Notes under the pieces: model-generated
The model's input: only the letters and a program-made list of their open reading frames with translations
What the model was told of the DNA's origin: nothing
Databases searched by the model: none
Program-made: the position numbers and the translations under genes
Part shown: positions 8,880 through 17,252 of the stretch, piece by piece
Position numbering within the stretch: the first letter of the stretch is position 1
Layout of the letters: the number at the start of each line of letters is the position of its first letter
Source of the DNA: Sphingomonas faeni
Lineage (GTDB): Bacteria; Pseudomonadota; Alphaproteobacteria; Sphingomonadales; Sphingomonadaceae
Direction: 5' to 3'
DNA: 31,475 nucleotides
Assembly: GCF_030817315.1 (NCBI RefSeq)
Contig: NZ_JAUSZF010000005.1
Coordinates: 1-31,475 of the forward strand

Positions 8880-9029
8880 TCAGCTCCCCCTTCAATGATT
8901 TAGCCGATTTTCTTTATGGAAACGGCTCTTGGAGCGTGGCTCCCTCCAGCCTTACAACGAAAGTGATCTCAGTCGATTTAGTTATTGAATGGCTTGGATA
9001 GACGTACGGAAATCTGCAAGTTGCGCTGC
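8880..9029. promoter_or_regulatory. Divergent intergenic region between RES and NACHT operons
   Basis: About 150 bp separate the two divergent operons and must hold both promoters. Only the RES ribosome-binding site (GGGGGAG beside 8880) is clear. The stretch around 8970-8990 is AT-richer. I see no convincing -35/-10 pair or operator. Confidence 0.4.
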
Positions 9030-12000
9030 ATGAGCAAGCCCCTTCTCCGTCGTCAACTTTGGTATGTCGATCTTCGCAGCCGCCAAATCGTCGGTCAGGA
9101 ATTTCTAAAAACCGAAAATCGGTCGCTTGTTGTCCTCGGCGAGGCAGGTATGGGTAAATCCACCCTACTGTCGCAACTCCAGGATGTTGATGGCTACGCG
9201 CTGTGCAGTGCACGCAAGCTCATCATCATGCCCGATCCGAAGCTACTGATTGGCGATGCCACTACCTTGGTCATCGACGCTCTCGACGAAGTTTCGGCTC
9301 AGCGCGAGGGTGATGCCGTAGACCTCGTACTGCGCCGTCTCGCAGAACTCGGCTTACCTCGCTTTATCCTCTCGTGCCGAGTCACCGACTGGCGCAGCGC
9401 AACCGCCCTCCAAGGCATCGCCGACATCTATGATCATGCGCCGCTCGAGCTGCATCTTGACCCATTAGACCGAGATAATGCGATTGAATATCTGGCGCAT
9501 TCGATCGGCAACGAGGTGGCCGAAAAGGCAATCGTGCACCTTGAAGCTCGGGGGCTGAGCGGCCTGTGGCGCAATCCGCAGACTTTGGAACTCGTCGCAA
9601 AGGTGGCAGCGCAAGGATGGCTCCCTGACTCAAAGGGACAGCTTTTTGCGGATGCGATCAAGCTGTTACGCATTGAACATCGCAATGAGAAGTCCGCTAC
9701 TCCGTTGGCAACATTGCCCGAAAAAGACGTGCTCGAAGCTGCTGGCGCTGGCTTCGCGACCCTTATTTTTGCTGGCAAGGAAGCTCTTTCCCGAGAGACC
9801 CCGCCCGCTAATTTCGACGCACCACTTGCCGAAGCTTCAGCGTTGCCGGCCGCGGCGCGGTTAAGCGATGTGCTCGATTCCCGACTTTTCGAGGCGCGGG
9901 CGCCCGATCGGTTTACCTATGCGCATCGAGCAATTGGTGAATTTCTTGGCGCGCGTTGGCTGGCCGAACAGGCTGACACGCCGCGCAAACAACGACGAGT
10001 ACTCGAGTTGCTCAACAATCACTCGTTGGTCCCTGCAAACTTACGTGGCATTCATGCTTGGCTTGCTTGGCATTCGCCGACCCTAGCCGACAGGATCATC
10101 ACGTCGGATCCTATGGGTGTCATCGAATATGGCGATGCGGACACCCTCACAGCACCGCAGGGTCGCGCCTTGCTGCTTGCGCTGTTCGAGCTTTCGAAGG
10201 AGAATCCACGGTTCCGGGACTGGTCGGACTACCGAGCAGGTGGCCTAGTACAGCCGGGGATGCTCGCCGAGATCCGAGACGTCGTGCGTGATGCGAACGT
10301 GGAATTCGGGCTTCGCCTACTTGTCCTCCAGGCCCTCAAGGGCTCCGACCTTGCCCCGCTGTTAAATAACGAATTACTGACTCTGCTTCTTGATGGAGAT
10401 TCAATCTTCGCGCTCAGAAGCGAAGCCGGTGATAGGCTAGTTGAGATTCAGGGCGCGATCGATTGGCCTCTGATCGTCCGTAAGCTCATCAATGAGGCGG
10501 GAGAAAACAGCGTCCGCCTTGCCAGCGAGCTGATGAGTGAGCTTGGCTATGCGCAATTTGACAATGCGCTCGTCCTTGACATGATCCGCGCAAATTTCGT
10601 CCGGGTGGACAGCACGGTTGGCGTGTTCTTCGGTCTGGAGCGAAAATTCCCCATCGACCGACTAGCTCCCCTCCTTGACGGCGTCGTCGCGTTCGCGGAC
10701 TCGCTAGGTGATCGGAACGAGCGTCGGAGCAATGACGCGATCACGGATCTTGCCTTCGCGCTGCTCGCGAGGCGGTTGGAAGGTCCATCCCCCGACGCAA
10801 AGCAGCTCTGGTCATGGCTACGTCCTTTCGACGCTAGCCTTGGGTCACAGCGCGAGACGCGCCAAGCCATTTCTAAAGCGTTCGCGGCAAACGATGACCT
10901 TCGCCACTCAGTCCAGCGCCATGTGCTGCTGGATCTGAAAGACGATAAAAACCTTTGGCAGCGCTCCTGGCGGATGCTCGTGCCTGCGTCCGGTCTTAGA
11001 CCAGACGAGGACGATTTGCTCTGGCTCTTAGACCAGATCGAGCTCGGCGATCCGCGCTGGCGTGAGCTTGTCGAACTGTCTGGGCACGGCCCCGAGCAGG
11101 GCACGAAGGTCAGGGCCGCAGCGGAACGGTTCGCCGCTGGCGACGACGAAGCCAACGCGTGGCTTGCCGAACTTGCCGTCCCACAGACGCCGGACTGGCA
11201 AATTGAGCAAGAGCAGCGGGAGCGCGAGCAGACCGCCGAGCGGATAGCCAATTGGGAACGCCACCGAGCAGAATTCGGTGCTCACATCGACGCGATGCGC
11301 GCCGGCGATTATGGAAACATAGTCAACCCCGCGAAAGCCTACCTAAAACTCTTTTTCGACATGGGTGATGCGGCCAAGGATGGCCCAGCGCGCATTGAGG
11401 AGTGGCTTGGCCCCGAGCTGAAGGACGCTGCTTTGGCAGGGTTCGAGGCTTTCCTCACGCAACAGCCGCCAACACCGTCGGCAACTGAAATCGCGATAAG
11501 CCATGCTGAAGGCCGACGGTGGGAAGCCGCCTATATCATCGTTGCTGCGCTTGCCGAACGTATGCGCACCGTTCGGGGATTTGATGACCTCACCGACGAG
11601 CGCCTGATGGCAGGATACATCGAACTTTCCCAAAGCCGGATCGATGACCATGCCGGTATCGGCGACCTCGATAAGCAGCTTTCTCGAGAATTACGTTTCC
11701 GGGATCAATGGGAATCAACGCTCCGGCTTTTCTTCGAGCCGCAGTTCGCCGCGAGCCTTAAGCATGTCAGCGGACTGTACGGCTTTCTACGAAGCGAAGA
11801 AGATGCGGCATTGGCGGACCGGCTGGGGGCCGAGTGGCTAGCGAGATTCCCTCAAATGTCGGAGAACGCGGAAATCGAGCTCATCGATCATCTTTTAACG
11901 AACCACGCCGGTTCAGAGGCTATCCTTGCACTTCTACCTCAACATCTCGCCGAGCCGCTCTCCGACCAGCGACGCCTTACATGGGACGCGGTCGGGATTA

Positions 12001-12971
12001 TCCTAGCTTTTGATACGACGCGCGCTCGACTGGACTTGGCCGGCCCGGTCGGTAAGGAACTATTCTGGAACTTACGTGCCCGACTAGGCCACCGCAGCAG
12101 GACACCTTCGATCACCTCGTTGGGTGTTGATCAACTCGCTTGGGCAATTGAAACTTTCCGACCAATATTCCCTTATGCCCACCGACCGACCGGTGGCACG
12201 ACGGGAGATACCAACAACTGGGATGCGACCGAATACCTCGTGGTATTAATCAATCGGCTTGGTAGTGAAACTGGGCCAAATGCAACCGCTGCTCTGCTCG
12301 CGCTGCGCGATGCGCCGAAGGATGGCTACACTGAACATCTGCGGATCGCGTTGGCGGAGCAAAAGCGTAAAAGAGTCGAGGCGGATTGGGTCGCCCCCGA
12401 CATTGCGACCTTCGCCTCTGCCGTCACCGACCGGGCGCCCACTACCGCACCGCAGCTTCAGGCGGTGATACTTGAAGAACTTAAGCAGGTGCAGGCAAAG
12501 GTTACCGGCGACCCGCGTGACTGGTACAAAGACTTTTTTCTCGAGAATGGCACGCCCAAGGGCGAAGAAGATTGCCGAGACACAATCTTGAAAATGTTTG
12601 GAGACCTTCCGTTCGGGATCCAAGCCGCACCAGAAGGCCATCTCGCGGATGACAAGAGGTGCGACATCGAGTGCACACTTCCCGGAATCATGGTGCCAAT
12701 CGAGATCAAGGGTCAGTGGCATAAAGACCTATGGACCGCGGCGGACAGACAGCTTGACCTTCTCTATACGAACGACTGGCGCGCAGAACGCGGAATTTAT
12801 CTCGTCCTGTGGTTCGGCCTAACAACTGGGAAAAAACCCAAAAAGTCTCCTTTTGACATCGGTACACCTGAAACTGCTGGGCAATTGCGGAATGCTCTAG
12901 CTATTCAGAGTGTGACAACGCGCGAAGGACGGACAGAGATTGTTGTTCTGGACCTGACGCGTCCGACATGA
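9030..12971 (+). CDS. NACHT/STAND NTPase with C-terminal PD-(D/E)XK nuclease domain
   Basis: About 1313 residues from ATG 9030; TTG codons at 8985, 8994 and 9021 are alternatives and no start has a strong Shine-Dalgarno. The N-terminus carries a NACHT domain: Walker A GEAGMGKS (about 37-44), Walker B IDALDE (about 82-87), sensor-like ILSCRVTDW, and a winged-helix-like FTYAHRAIGEFLGARW segment. A long helical middle, probably a repeat sensor, follows. The C-terminus has CDIE then PIEIKGQWH (EIK about 1225-1227) and a following Q, which is the PD-(D/E)XK layout. STAND/Avs proteins sense phage proteins and activate nucleases. Here the nuclease is at the C-terminus, the reverse of most Avs proteins. 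It overlaps the next gene by ATGA at 12968. Confidence 0.82.
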   Translation: MSKPLLRRQLWYVDLRSRQIVGQEFLKTENRSLVVLGEAGMGKSTLLSQLQDVDGYALCSARKLIIMPDPKLLIGDATTLVIDALDEVSAQREGDAVDLVLRRLAELGLPRFILSCRVTDWRSATALQGIADIYDHAPLELHLDPLDRDNAIEYLAHSIGNEVAEKAIVHLEARGLSGLWRNPQTLELVAKVAAQGWLPDSKGQLFADAIKLLRIEHRNEKSATPLATLPEKDVLEAAGAGFATLIFAGKEALSRETPPANFDAPLAEASALPAAARLSDVLDSRLFEARAPDRFTYAHRAIGEFLGARWLAEQADTPRKQRRVLELLNNHSLVPANLRGIHAWLAWHSPTLADRIITSDPMGVIEYGDADTLTAPQGRALLLALFELSKENPRFRDWSDYRAGGLVQPGMLAEIRDVVRDANVEFGLRLLVLQALKGSDLAPLLNNELLTLLLDGDSIFALRSEAGDRLVEIQGAIDWPLIVRKLINEAGENSVRLASELMSELGYAQFDNALVLDMIRANFVRVDSTVGVFFGLERKFPIDRLAPLLDGVVAFADSLGDRNERRSNDAITDLAFALLARRLEGPSPDAKQLWSWLRPFDASLGSQRETRQAISKAFAANDDLRHSVQRHVLLDLKDDKNLWQRSWRMLVPASGLRPDEDDLLWLLDQIELGDPRWRELVELSGHGPEQGTKVRAAAERFAAGDDEANAWLAELAVPQTPDWQIEQEQREREQTAERIANWERHRAEFGAHIDAMRAGDYGNIVNPAKAYLKLFFDMGDAAKDGPARIEEWLGPELKDAALAGFEAFLTQQPPTPSATEIAISHAEGRRWEAAYIIVAALAERMRTVRGFDDLTDERLMAGYIELSQSRIDDHAGIGDLDKQLSRELRFRDQWESTLRLFFEPQFAASLKHVSGLYGFLRSEEDAALADRLGAEWLARFPQMSENAEIELIDHLLTNHAGSEAILALLPQHLAEPLSDQRRLTWDAVGIILAFDTTRARLDLAGPVGKELFWNLRARLGHRSRTPSITSLGVDQLAWAIETFRPIFPYAHRPTGGTTGDTNNWDATEYLVVLINRLGSETGPNATAALLALRDAPKDGYTEHLRIALAEQKRKRVEADWVAPDIATFASAVTDRAPTTAPQLQAVILEELKQVQAKVTGDPRDWYKDFFLENGTPKGEEDCRDTILKMFGDLPFGIQAAPEGHLADDKRCDIECTLPGIMVPIEIKGQWHKDLWTAADRQLDLLYTNDWRAERGIYLVLWFGLTTGKKPKKSPFDIGTPETAGQLRNALAIQSVTTREGRTEIVVLDLTRPT

Positions 12972-14182
12972 TGCGACGCGAGTCTGCCTTTATCCAGCTC
13001 GACGCCGCGGTTGAGCGGAGCGACGTTACGATCTTGAGAGGACTGCCGCGCGTCGGTCGTTCCTCGTTTTTAGAAGATTGGAAAAATCGGCGTGCCGACG
13101 CGATGCGCTGCCTAGTGGAAGACGTTAGACTCGAGGCAGGCATTTTTATTCTCGATCATGTTGATGCTCGAGCGATCGACCAGATCATTGGTATTGTTCG
13201 TACGGCCGAGGATACGAAATCTCGCACTCGCTTGGTCGTAGCTCCCAGCGATCTTGTCACCGCCGAGCGACTACGCACGACGTTACCTGGTGTTGTTGGT
13301 TCAGTTGAGATTGCCCCGCTCCGTATAGAGGAGCTTGCCATCGAGATCGGGCAGCAGCAATTGGCAGCTGGTCCTGTTGAGGCGGCACCGCTTACTGCAA
13401 TCCCTGCGCCCGCCCAGGCTGCGGACCCCAACCGTCATTGGCTGCGGGGCGGCTTTCCCGGCAGCCTGCTGGCCCATGACGACCAAGATAGCTTGATATG
13501 GCGTCGTGGCATGCTCGATGGGCTTTTAGCGCGAGACTATACGGAGTGGGGAGTCGAGCGTGCCTTTCCTATGGGTGACATGTTTCGTTGGCTCGCAAAC
13601 CAAAATAGCGCGGAACTCAACGAGAACAGTTGCGGGTTCGCGAAACGGCAGGAATTAAAATCCGCCGTCTATGTGCTGGAACTCCTTGGCCTCGTTCGGC
13701 GCTTGCCCAACTACCCGGCTGGCAGCAGCGCCAGCATGGACCGGAATCAAAAACTTTTCGTCCGGGACACCGGCCTTCTCCACGCCTCGCTTGGTATCGA
13801 GACATCAACTCAGCTTCGAGCGAACCAAGCTATTGGGGGAAGTTTTGAAAGCTACGCAACGGAAGCGCTGATCCTTGCTGCGGGAGGACGGTGCGGTGCC
13901 CAATTCTACCGAGAACTGGGAGACAACGGTGAGGACGAGATCGATCTGATCCTAGACTTCCCTTCTCAGAAAGGCCGCCTTGTTGCGATCGAGTTTAAGG
14001 TCGGGCCCAACCAGAAGGCCAAAAGGGGCTTCTACAATGGCTGCGCGGCGCTCAACATCGAGGATCGCTTCGTTGTTCACTCTGGCGACGCAGCAGATCT
14101 TGGTGAAGCGGTGCACCGCCTCGATTTGAAATCCGCAGTCGCGCGCATCGCCGGTAAGCGCGGTCTGAGGGCCGCCTTGTAG
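12968..14182 (+). CDS. AAA_14/DUF4143-like protein with degenerate ATPase motifs; 3' end altered by IS66
   Basis: A 404-residue protein with an AAA_14-like N-terminus and a DUF4143-like C-terminus (FVRDTGLLHASLGI, then DEID with D326 and IEFK with E342/K344, a nuclease-type core). The P-loop reads GLPRVGRSS, with arginine where the invariant lysine (K) should be (R31). The Walker B strand ends LDHVD instead of LDEIQ. ATP hydrolysis is therefore doubtful while the nuclease-like residues remain. Translation is coupled to the NACHT gene (ATGA overlap). The last nine codons and the stop come from the IS66 end. Before insertion the gene ended six codons past the target site, at a TAA now at 16697-16699, giving 401 residues. 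Function is probably little changed. Confidence 0.78.
   Translation: MMRRESAFIQLDAAVERSDVTILRGLPRVGRSSFLEDWKNRRADAMRCLVEDVRLEAGIFILDHVDARAIDQIIGIVRTAEDTKSRTRLVVAPSDLVTAERLRTTLPGVVGSVEIAPLRIEELAIEIGQQQLAAGPVEAAPLTAIPAPAQAADPNRHWLRGGFPGSLLAHDDQDSLIWRRGMLDGLLARDYTEWGVERAFPMGDMFRWLANQNSAELNENSCGFAKRQELKSAVYVLELLGLVRRLPNYPAGSSASMDRNQKLFVRDTGLLHASLGIETSTQLRANQAIGGSFESYATEALILAAGGRCGAQFYRELGDNGEDEIDLILDFPSQKGRLVAIEFKVGPNQKAKRGFYNGCAALNIEDRFVVHSGDAADLGEAVHRLDLKSAVARIAGKRGLRAAL
14146..14153. repeat. IS66 target-site duplication, left copy
   Basis: CATCGCCG directly abuts the left end of the insertion sequence and is repeated at 16672-16679. Eight bases is the usual IS66-family duplication length. It lies within the DUF4143-like coding sequence. 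Confidence 0.95.
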
Positions 14183-14228
14183 GCGGAGCGTTCAACGGGT
14201 TGATGGCAGCTCTTTGAACGGGGCCGTG

Positions 14229-14687
14229 ATGTCGGACGAGACTATCGAACCAGCTGCAGATGTAGCGAGTAGTCATACGACCGGTCGTATGAGTGGTCGT
14301 ATCGAGATTGTCGGGCGGGTGTCGGGCCGGCGCCGCTGGACGGTCGAGGAGAAGCTGGCGATCCTGCGCGATGCGTTTGGGCCGGATGGATCGGTCCGGG
14401 CGGCGGTCGAGCGTCACGAGGTCGGCAGCGGCGCGATCTACACCTGGCGGCGCCAGGCGATGTCGGGTGCACTGAGCGGAGTGCCGGCCCGGCCTCAGAC
14501 CGCATTTGCCGAAGTCCAAATCAGCGAGCCGCCCATGATGCTGCCGGCGCCGCCCGTCGAGGCGCCAGCGGACGCCCGGACCGCGGGGCAGATCGGCATC
14601 GAGCTGCCTTCGGGTGTGCGACTGACCGTCGACGGCACGGTCGACGCCGAGGCGCTGTCGCGCGTGATCGGCGTGCTGGCACGATGA
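14229..14687 (+). CDS. tnpA: IS66-family accessory protein TnpA
   Basis: A 152-residue small DNA-binding protein. The N-terminal helix-turn-helix (RRWTVEEKLAILRDAF then VRAAVERHEVGSGAIYTWRRQ) is typical of the IS66 OrfA, which assists transposition. ATG 14229 is chosen over the upstream start at 14214 because GGGG precedes it. Its stop overlaps the tnpB start (ATGA at 14684-14687), giving translational coupling. Confidence 0.93.
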   Translation: MSDETIEPAADVASSHTTGRMSGRIEIVGRVSGRRRWTVEEKLAILRDAFGPDGSVRAAVERHEVGSGAIYTWRRQAMSGALSGVPARPQTAFAEVQISEPPMMLPAPPVEAPADARTAGQIGIELPSGVRLTVDGTVDAEALSRVIGVLAR

Positions 14688-15031
14688 TCCCGCAGCCGAC
14701 ATCGAGGCGGATATTCCTGGCGTGCGGCGTCACCGACATGCGCAAGGGCTTTGATGGCCTGGCGGTATTGGTGCAGCAGGTGCTCCGGGAGAAACCACAT
14801 TCCGGTGCGCTGTTCGCGTTCCGCGGCAAGCGGGGCGACCTGATCAAATTGCTGTGGTTCGACGGTCAGGGACTCTGCCTGTTTTCGAAGCGGATGGACC
14901 GGGGGCGTTTTGTCTGGCCGGTGACCGCAACCGGCACAGTGGCGCTGACGTCGGCGCAGGTGTCGATGCTTTTGGAAGGCATCGACTGGCGTCGTCCCGA
15001 GCGGACGTGGTCACCAACATTGGCGGGCTAA
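14684..15031 (+). CDS. tnpB: IS66-family accessory protein TnpB (IS66 Orf2)
   Basis: A 115-residue protein with the conserved IS66 Orf2 layout: RIFLACGVTDMRKGFDGLA near the start, FRGKRGDLIKLLWFDGQGLCLFSKRM in the middle, and a short C-terminus. It is required for transposition in this family; the biochemical role is not settled. Start is coupled to tnpA by a 4-bp overlap. Confidence 0.95.
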   Translation: MIPQPTSRRIFLACGVTDMRKGFDGLAVLVQQVLREKPHSGALFAFRGKRGDLIKLLWFDGQGLCLFSKRMDRGRFVWPVTATGTVALTSAQVSMLLEGIDWRRPERTWSPTLAG

Positions 15032-15092
15032 AAACACAGCTTTTCCGCCATTTTTGCTCGTGTGAGAGTGGGCGAACTGCTATGAAAATGAG

Positions 15093-16646
15093 GTGTCGCA
15101 AGCCTCTCTTGCCCCATCTGATGCCGAGGCGCGGATCGCCGTGCTGGAGGCCTCGCTCGCCCGAGCCAATGCAGCACTCGCCGCCCGCGACCTGCTCATC
15201 GAGACACTGCGTGGACAGATCGCTCGGCTGCGGCGGATGCAGTTTGGCGCATCCTCTGAGAAGTTGACGCGCGAGATCGCCCAGCTCGAACTCGCACTTG
15301 AGGAACTGGAAACCGAGAGCGCAGTACCGGAGACCGGCGCGGCCTTGTCAGACACGCCCGGGCGACCGGCACCAGTCCGTGCGTTGCCCGACCACCTGCC
15401 ACGCGAGGAGGTCGTCCACGAACCCGCCTCCGGCGCCTGCACATGCCCGGACTGCGGCGGTGCGCTACGCCGTCTCGGGCAGGACGCCCATGAGATGCTC
15501 GACGTCCTGCCGGTGCACTGGCGCGTGGTGCGGAACATCCGACCGAAATACAGCTGCCGGACTTGTGAGAAGATCGTCCAGGCAGTTGCCCCGGTGAAGG
15601 CAGTCGCACGCGGAAAGGCGACATTCGCAACGCTGGCCCATGTCGTCGTCTCGAAGTTCGAACATCACCTGCCGCTTTATCGGCAGTCCGAGATGATGGC
15701 GGCCCAAGGCTTGGACATCGACCGCTCGACGCTGGCGGGCTGGGTCGGTCAGGCAGCCGCGCTGCTTGACCCCATCGTCAGTCGCATCCGCGAGGAAGTG
15801 CTGAAAGGCGACAAAATCCACGCGGACGACACGCCAGTCCCGGTGCTCGACCCAGGCCGCGGACGCACCGCGACCGGGCGGCTATGGGTCTATGCAGTCG
15901 ATGACCGCGCCTCCGGTAATACGGCTCCGCCAGCGACATGGTATCGCTTCACGACCGACCGTACCGGTGCACATCCGCAAGCCCATCTCGCCGGATTTCG
16001 AGGCTTCCTCCAGGCCGACGCCTATGCCGGTTACGACGGGCTCTATCGAAGCGGCGTCACCGAAGTCGCGTGCTGGGCCCATTTCAGGCGCAAGGTGTTC
16101 GACCTGCACGAGCGGGTTGCTACGCCGCTGACCACCGACATTCTTGAACGCATCGGTGCCTTGTACAGCATAGAGGCCGAGGTCCGCGGCAGGCCGCCTG
16201 ACGTGCGGCTGGCGGCGCGGCAGAACCGGACGAAGCCTCTGGTCGATGCGCTGCGCGAGGCACTGGACGCAGCACTGCGCCGGCTGTCGCCGAAGTCCGA
16301 CATGGCCAAGGCTATCGCCTATGGCACGAAGCGATGGCTCGCACTGTGTCGCTTCCTCGATGACGGGCGCCTGGAGATCGACAACAACATCGCCGAACGC
16401 GCGTTGCGCGGCGTTGCCGTCGGACGGCGAAACTGGCTGTTCGCTGGTTCGAAAACGGGCGGCGAGCGCGCCGCGGCGATCTACACCGTCATCCAGACCT
16501 GCAAGGCCAACGGCGTCGACCCGCAGACCTACATCGCCGACGTCACTGGGAAGATCGCAGCGGATTGGCCGGCCGCGCGATGGGACGAACTCATGCCCTG
16601 GAACTGGTCCGCGCAAACCGCAGAGCGAGTGGCGCAAGCCGCGTAA
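15093..16646 (+). CDS. tnpC: IS66-family transposase TnpC
   Basis: A 517-residue DDE transposase. It starts with GTG 15093. In order: an N-terminal coiled coil (about residues 10-75), a zinc-finger region with CTCPDCGG and CRTC, then the catalytic DDE core: D in IHADDTPVPVL, D in LQADAYAGYDG, and E in DNNIAERALRG. Length is normal, and no frameshift or stop interrupts it. Confidence 0.96.
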   Translation: MSQASLAPSDAEARIAVLEASLARANAALAARDLLIETLRGQIARLRRMQFGASSEKLTREIAQLELALEELETESAVPETGAALSDTPGRPAPVRALPDHLPREEVVHEPASGACTCPDCGGALRRLGQDAHEMLDVLPVHWRVVRNIRPKYSCRTCEKIVQAVAPVKAVARGKATFATLAHVVVSKFEHHLPLYRQSEMMAAQGLDIDRSTLAGWVGQAAALLDPIVSRIREEVLKGDKIHADDTPVPVLDPGRGRTATGRLWVYAVDDRASGNTAPPATWYRFTTDRTGAHPQAHLAGFRGFLQADAYAGYDGLYRSGVTEVACWAHFRRKVFDLHERVATPLTTDILERIGALYSIEAEVRGRPPDVRLAARQNRTKPLVDALREALDAALRRLSPKSDMAKAIAYGTKRWLALCRFLDDGRLEIDNNIAERALRGVAVGRRNWLFAGSKTGGERAAAIYTVIQTCKANGVDPQTYIADVTGKIAADWPAARWDELMPWNWSAQTAERVAQAA

Positions 16647-16671
16647 TCTGCGGTCTGCCGACCACGCTTAC

Positions 16672-16699
16672 CATCGCCGAGATGTCGCAAGCCGGTTAA
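16672..16699 (+). pseudogene. Right target-site copy plus displaced 3' end of the DUF4143-like gene
   Basis: CATCGCCG (16672-16679) is the second target-site copy. Reading on in the frame of the interrupted gene gives GAG ATG TCG CAA GCC GGT TAA, so the original C-terminus was VARIA followed by EMSQAG and a stop at 16697-16699. This fragment is no longer translated as part of the gene. Confidence 0.9.
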
Positions 16700-16901
16700 A
16701 TCACTCGTGTCAAAACCGAACGGTGAGACACAAAAAACCCGGGCAACAGCGCTGAGCATCAGCTCCGCCAACTTCTTCAATGCTGCGATCGTCATCGCCT
16801 CCCGCGTCCTTGGATGCGCCCACCCCCGCCGCTCGGCGGTATTGACGCTCTGTATACAAGTTAGCGGTTGAAAGCCCTCCGCCGACGGCAAATAATCGGC
16901 C

Positions 16902-17252
16902 ATGACCAAGGAACGGGACGAATACCTTGGCGGGCCACGACATGCTCGCTTTAAGTATCGGGATGATGACGTCATCCAACGCCGCATAGATGCTGGCGAA
17001 ACTGCCTCCGATGTCATCCGCCATTTCGTAGAGTCGGGCATATCCAATAGCGCATCCTACCACCACTGCATTCCGGCCATCCCGCTGGATTTCACAGAAA
17101 AGCTTCTGCTTGACCGCTTCATGGCTCTGTCTGGCAGCGATCCTGTCAGCGTCATCAAATCCCTTGTCCTCAACGAAGCGCATAGGACTCTCAATGCACA
17201 CGACGAACGCCTCCGCGCCGCCACCTCACCCGCCGGCAAAGCCCAACCCTGA
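16902..17252 (+). CDS. Small protein at the head of the transfer block, possibly RHH-like
   Basis: A 116-residue protein of unknown family. The segment RFKYRDDDVIQRRIDAGETASDVIRHFVESG looks like the strand-helix-helix of ribbon-helix-helix DNA-binding proteins such as MobC-type relaxosome factors; this is a shape judgement. No clear Shine-Dalgarno precedes ATG 16902, and long frames overlap on the minus strand. It runs 59 bp into the next gene, which starts in another frame. Its place before the coupling protein suggests a relaxosome or regulatory role. Confidence 0.5.
   Translation: MTKERDEYLGGPRHARFKYRDDDVIQRRIDAGETASDVIRHFVESGISNSASYHHCIPAIPLDFTEKLLLDRFMALSGSDPVSVIKSLVLNEAHRTLNAHDERLRAATSPAGKAQP

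Larger units (their letters stand above)
14154..16671 (+). mobile_element. IS66-family insertion sequence (2518 bp), apparently intact
   Basis: Terminal inverted repeats begin GTAAGCG at both ends: 14154-14175 against the complement of 16671-16650, with 17 of 22 positions matching. The element carries the standard three genes tnpA, tnpB and tnpC in order and is flanked by a perfect 8-bp duplication. All three frames are open with key residues present, so the element may still be active. It landed seven codons (including the stop) before the end of the DUF4143-like gene, and separates the NACHT operon from whatever followed it. Confidence 0.95.

Noticed and set aside
16707..16737. GTGTC/GACAC dyad followed by six A's as a terminator
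   Set aside because: The arms are only five bases with a long loop, and the tail is A's rather than T's in the plus direction; too weak to call.
16529..17201. Long minus-strand frames over the start of the transfer block
   Set aside because: They run across the IS66 right end and the target duplication, have no ribosome-binding sites and match no family; they are shadows of the plus-strand genes.
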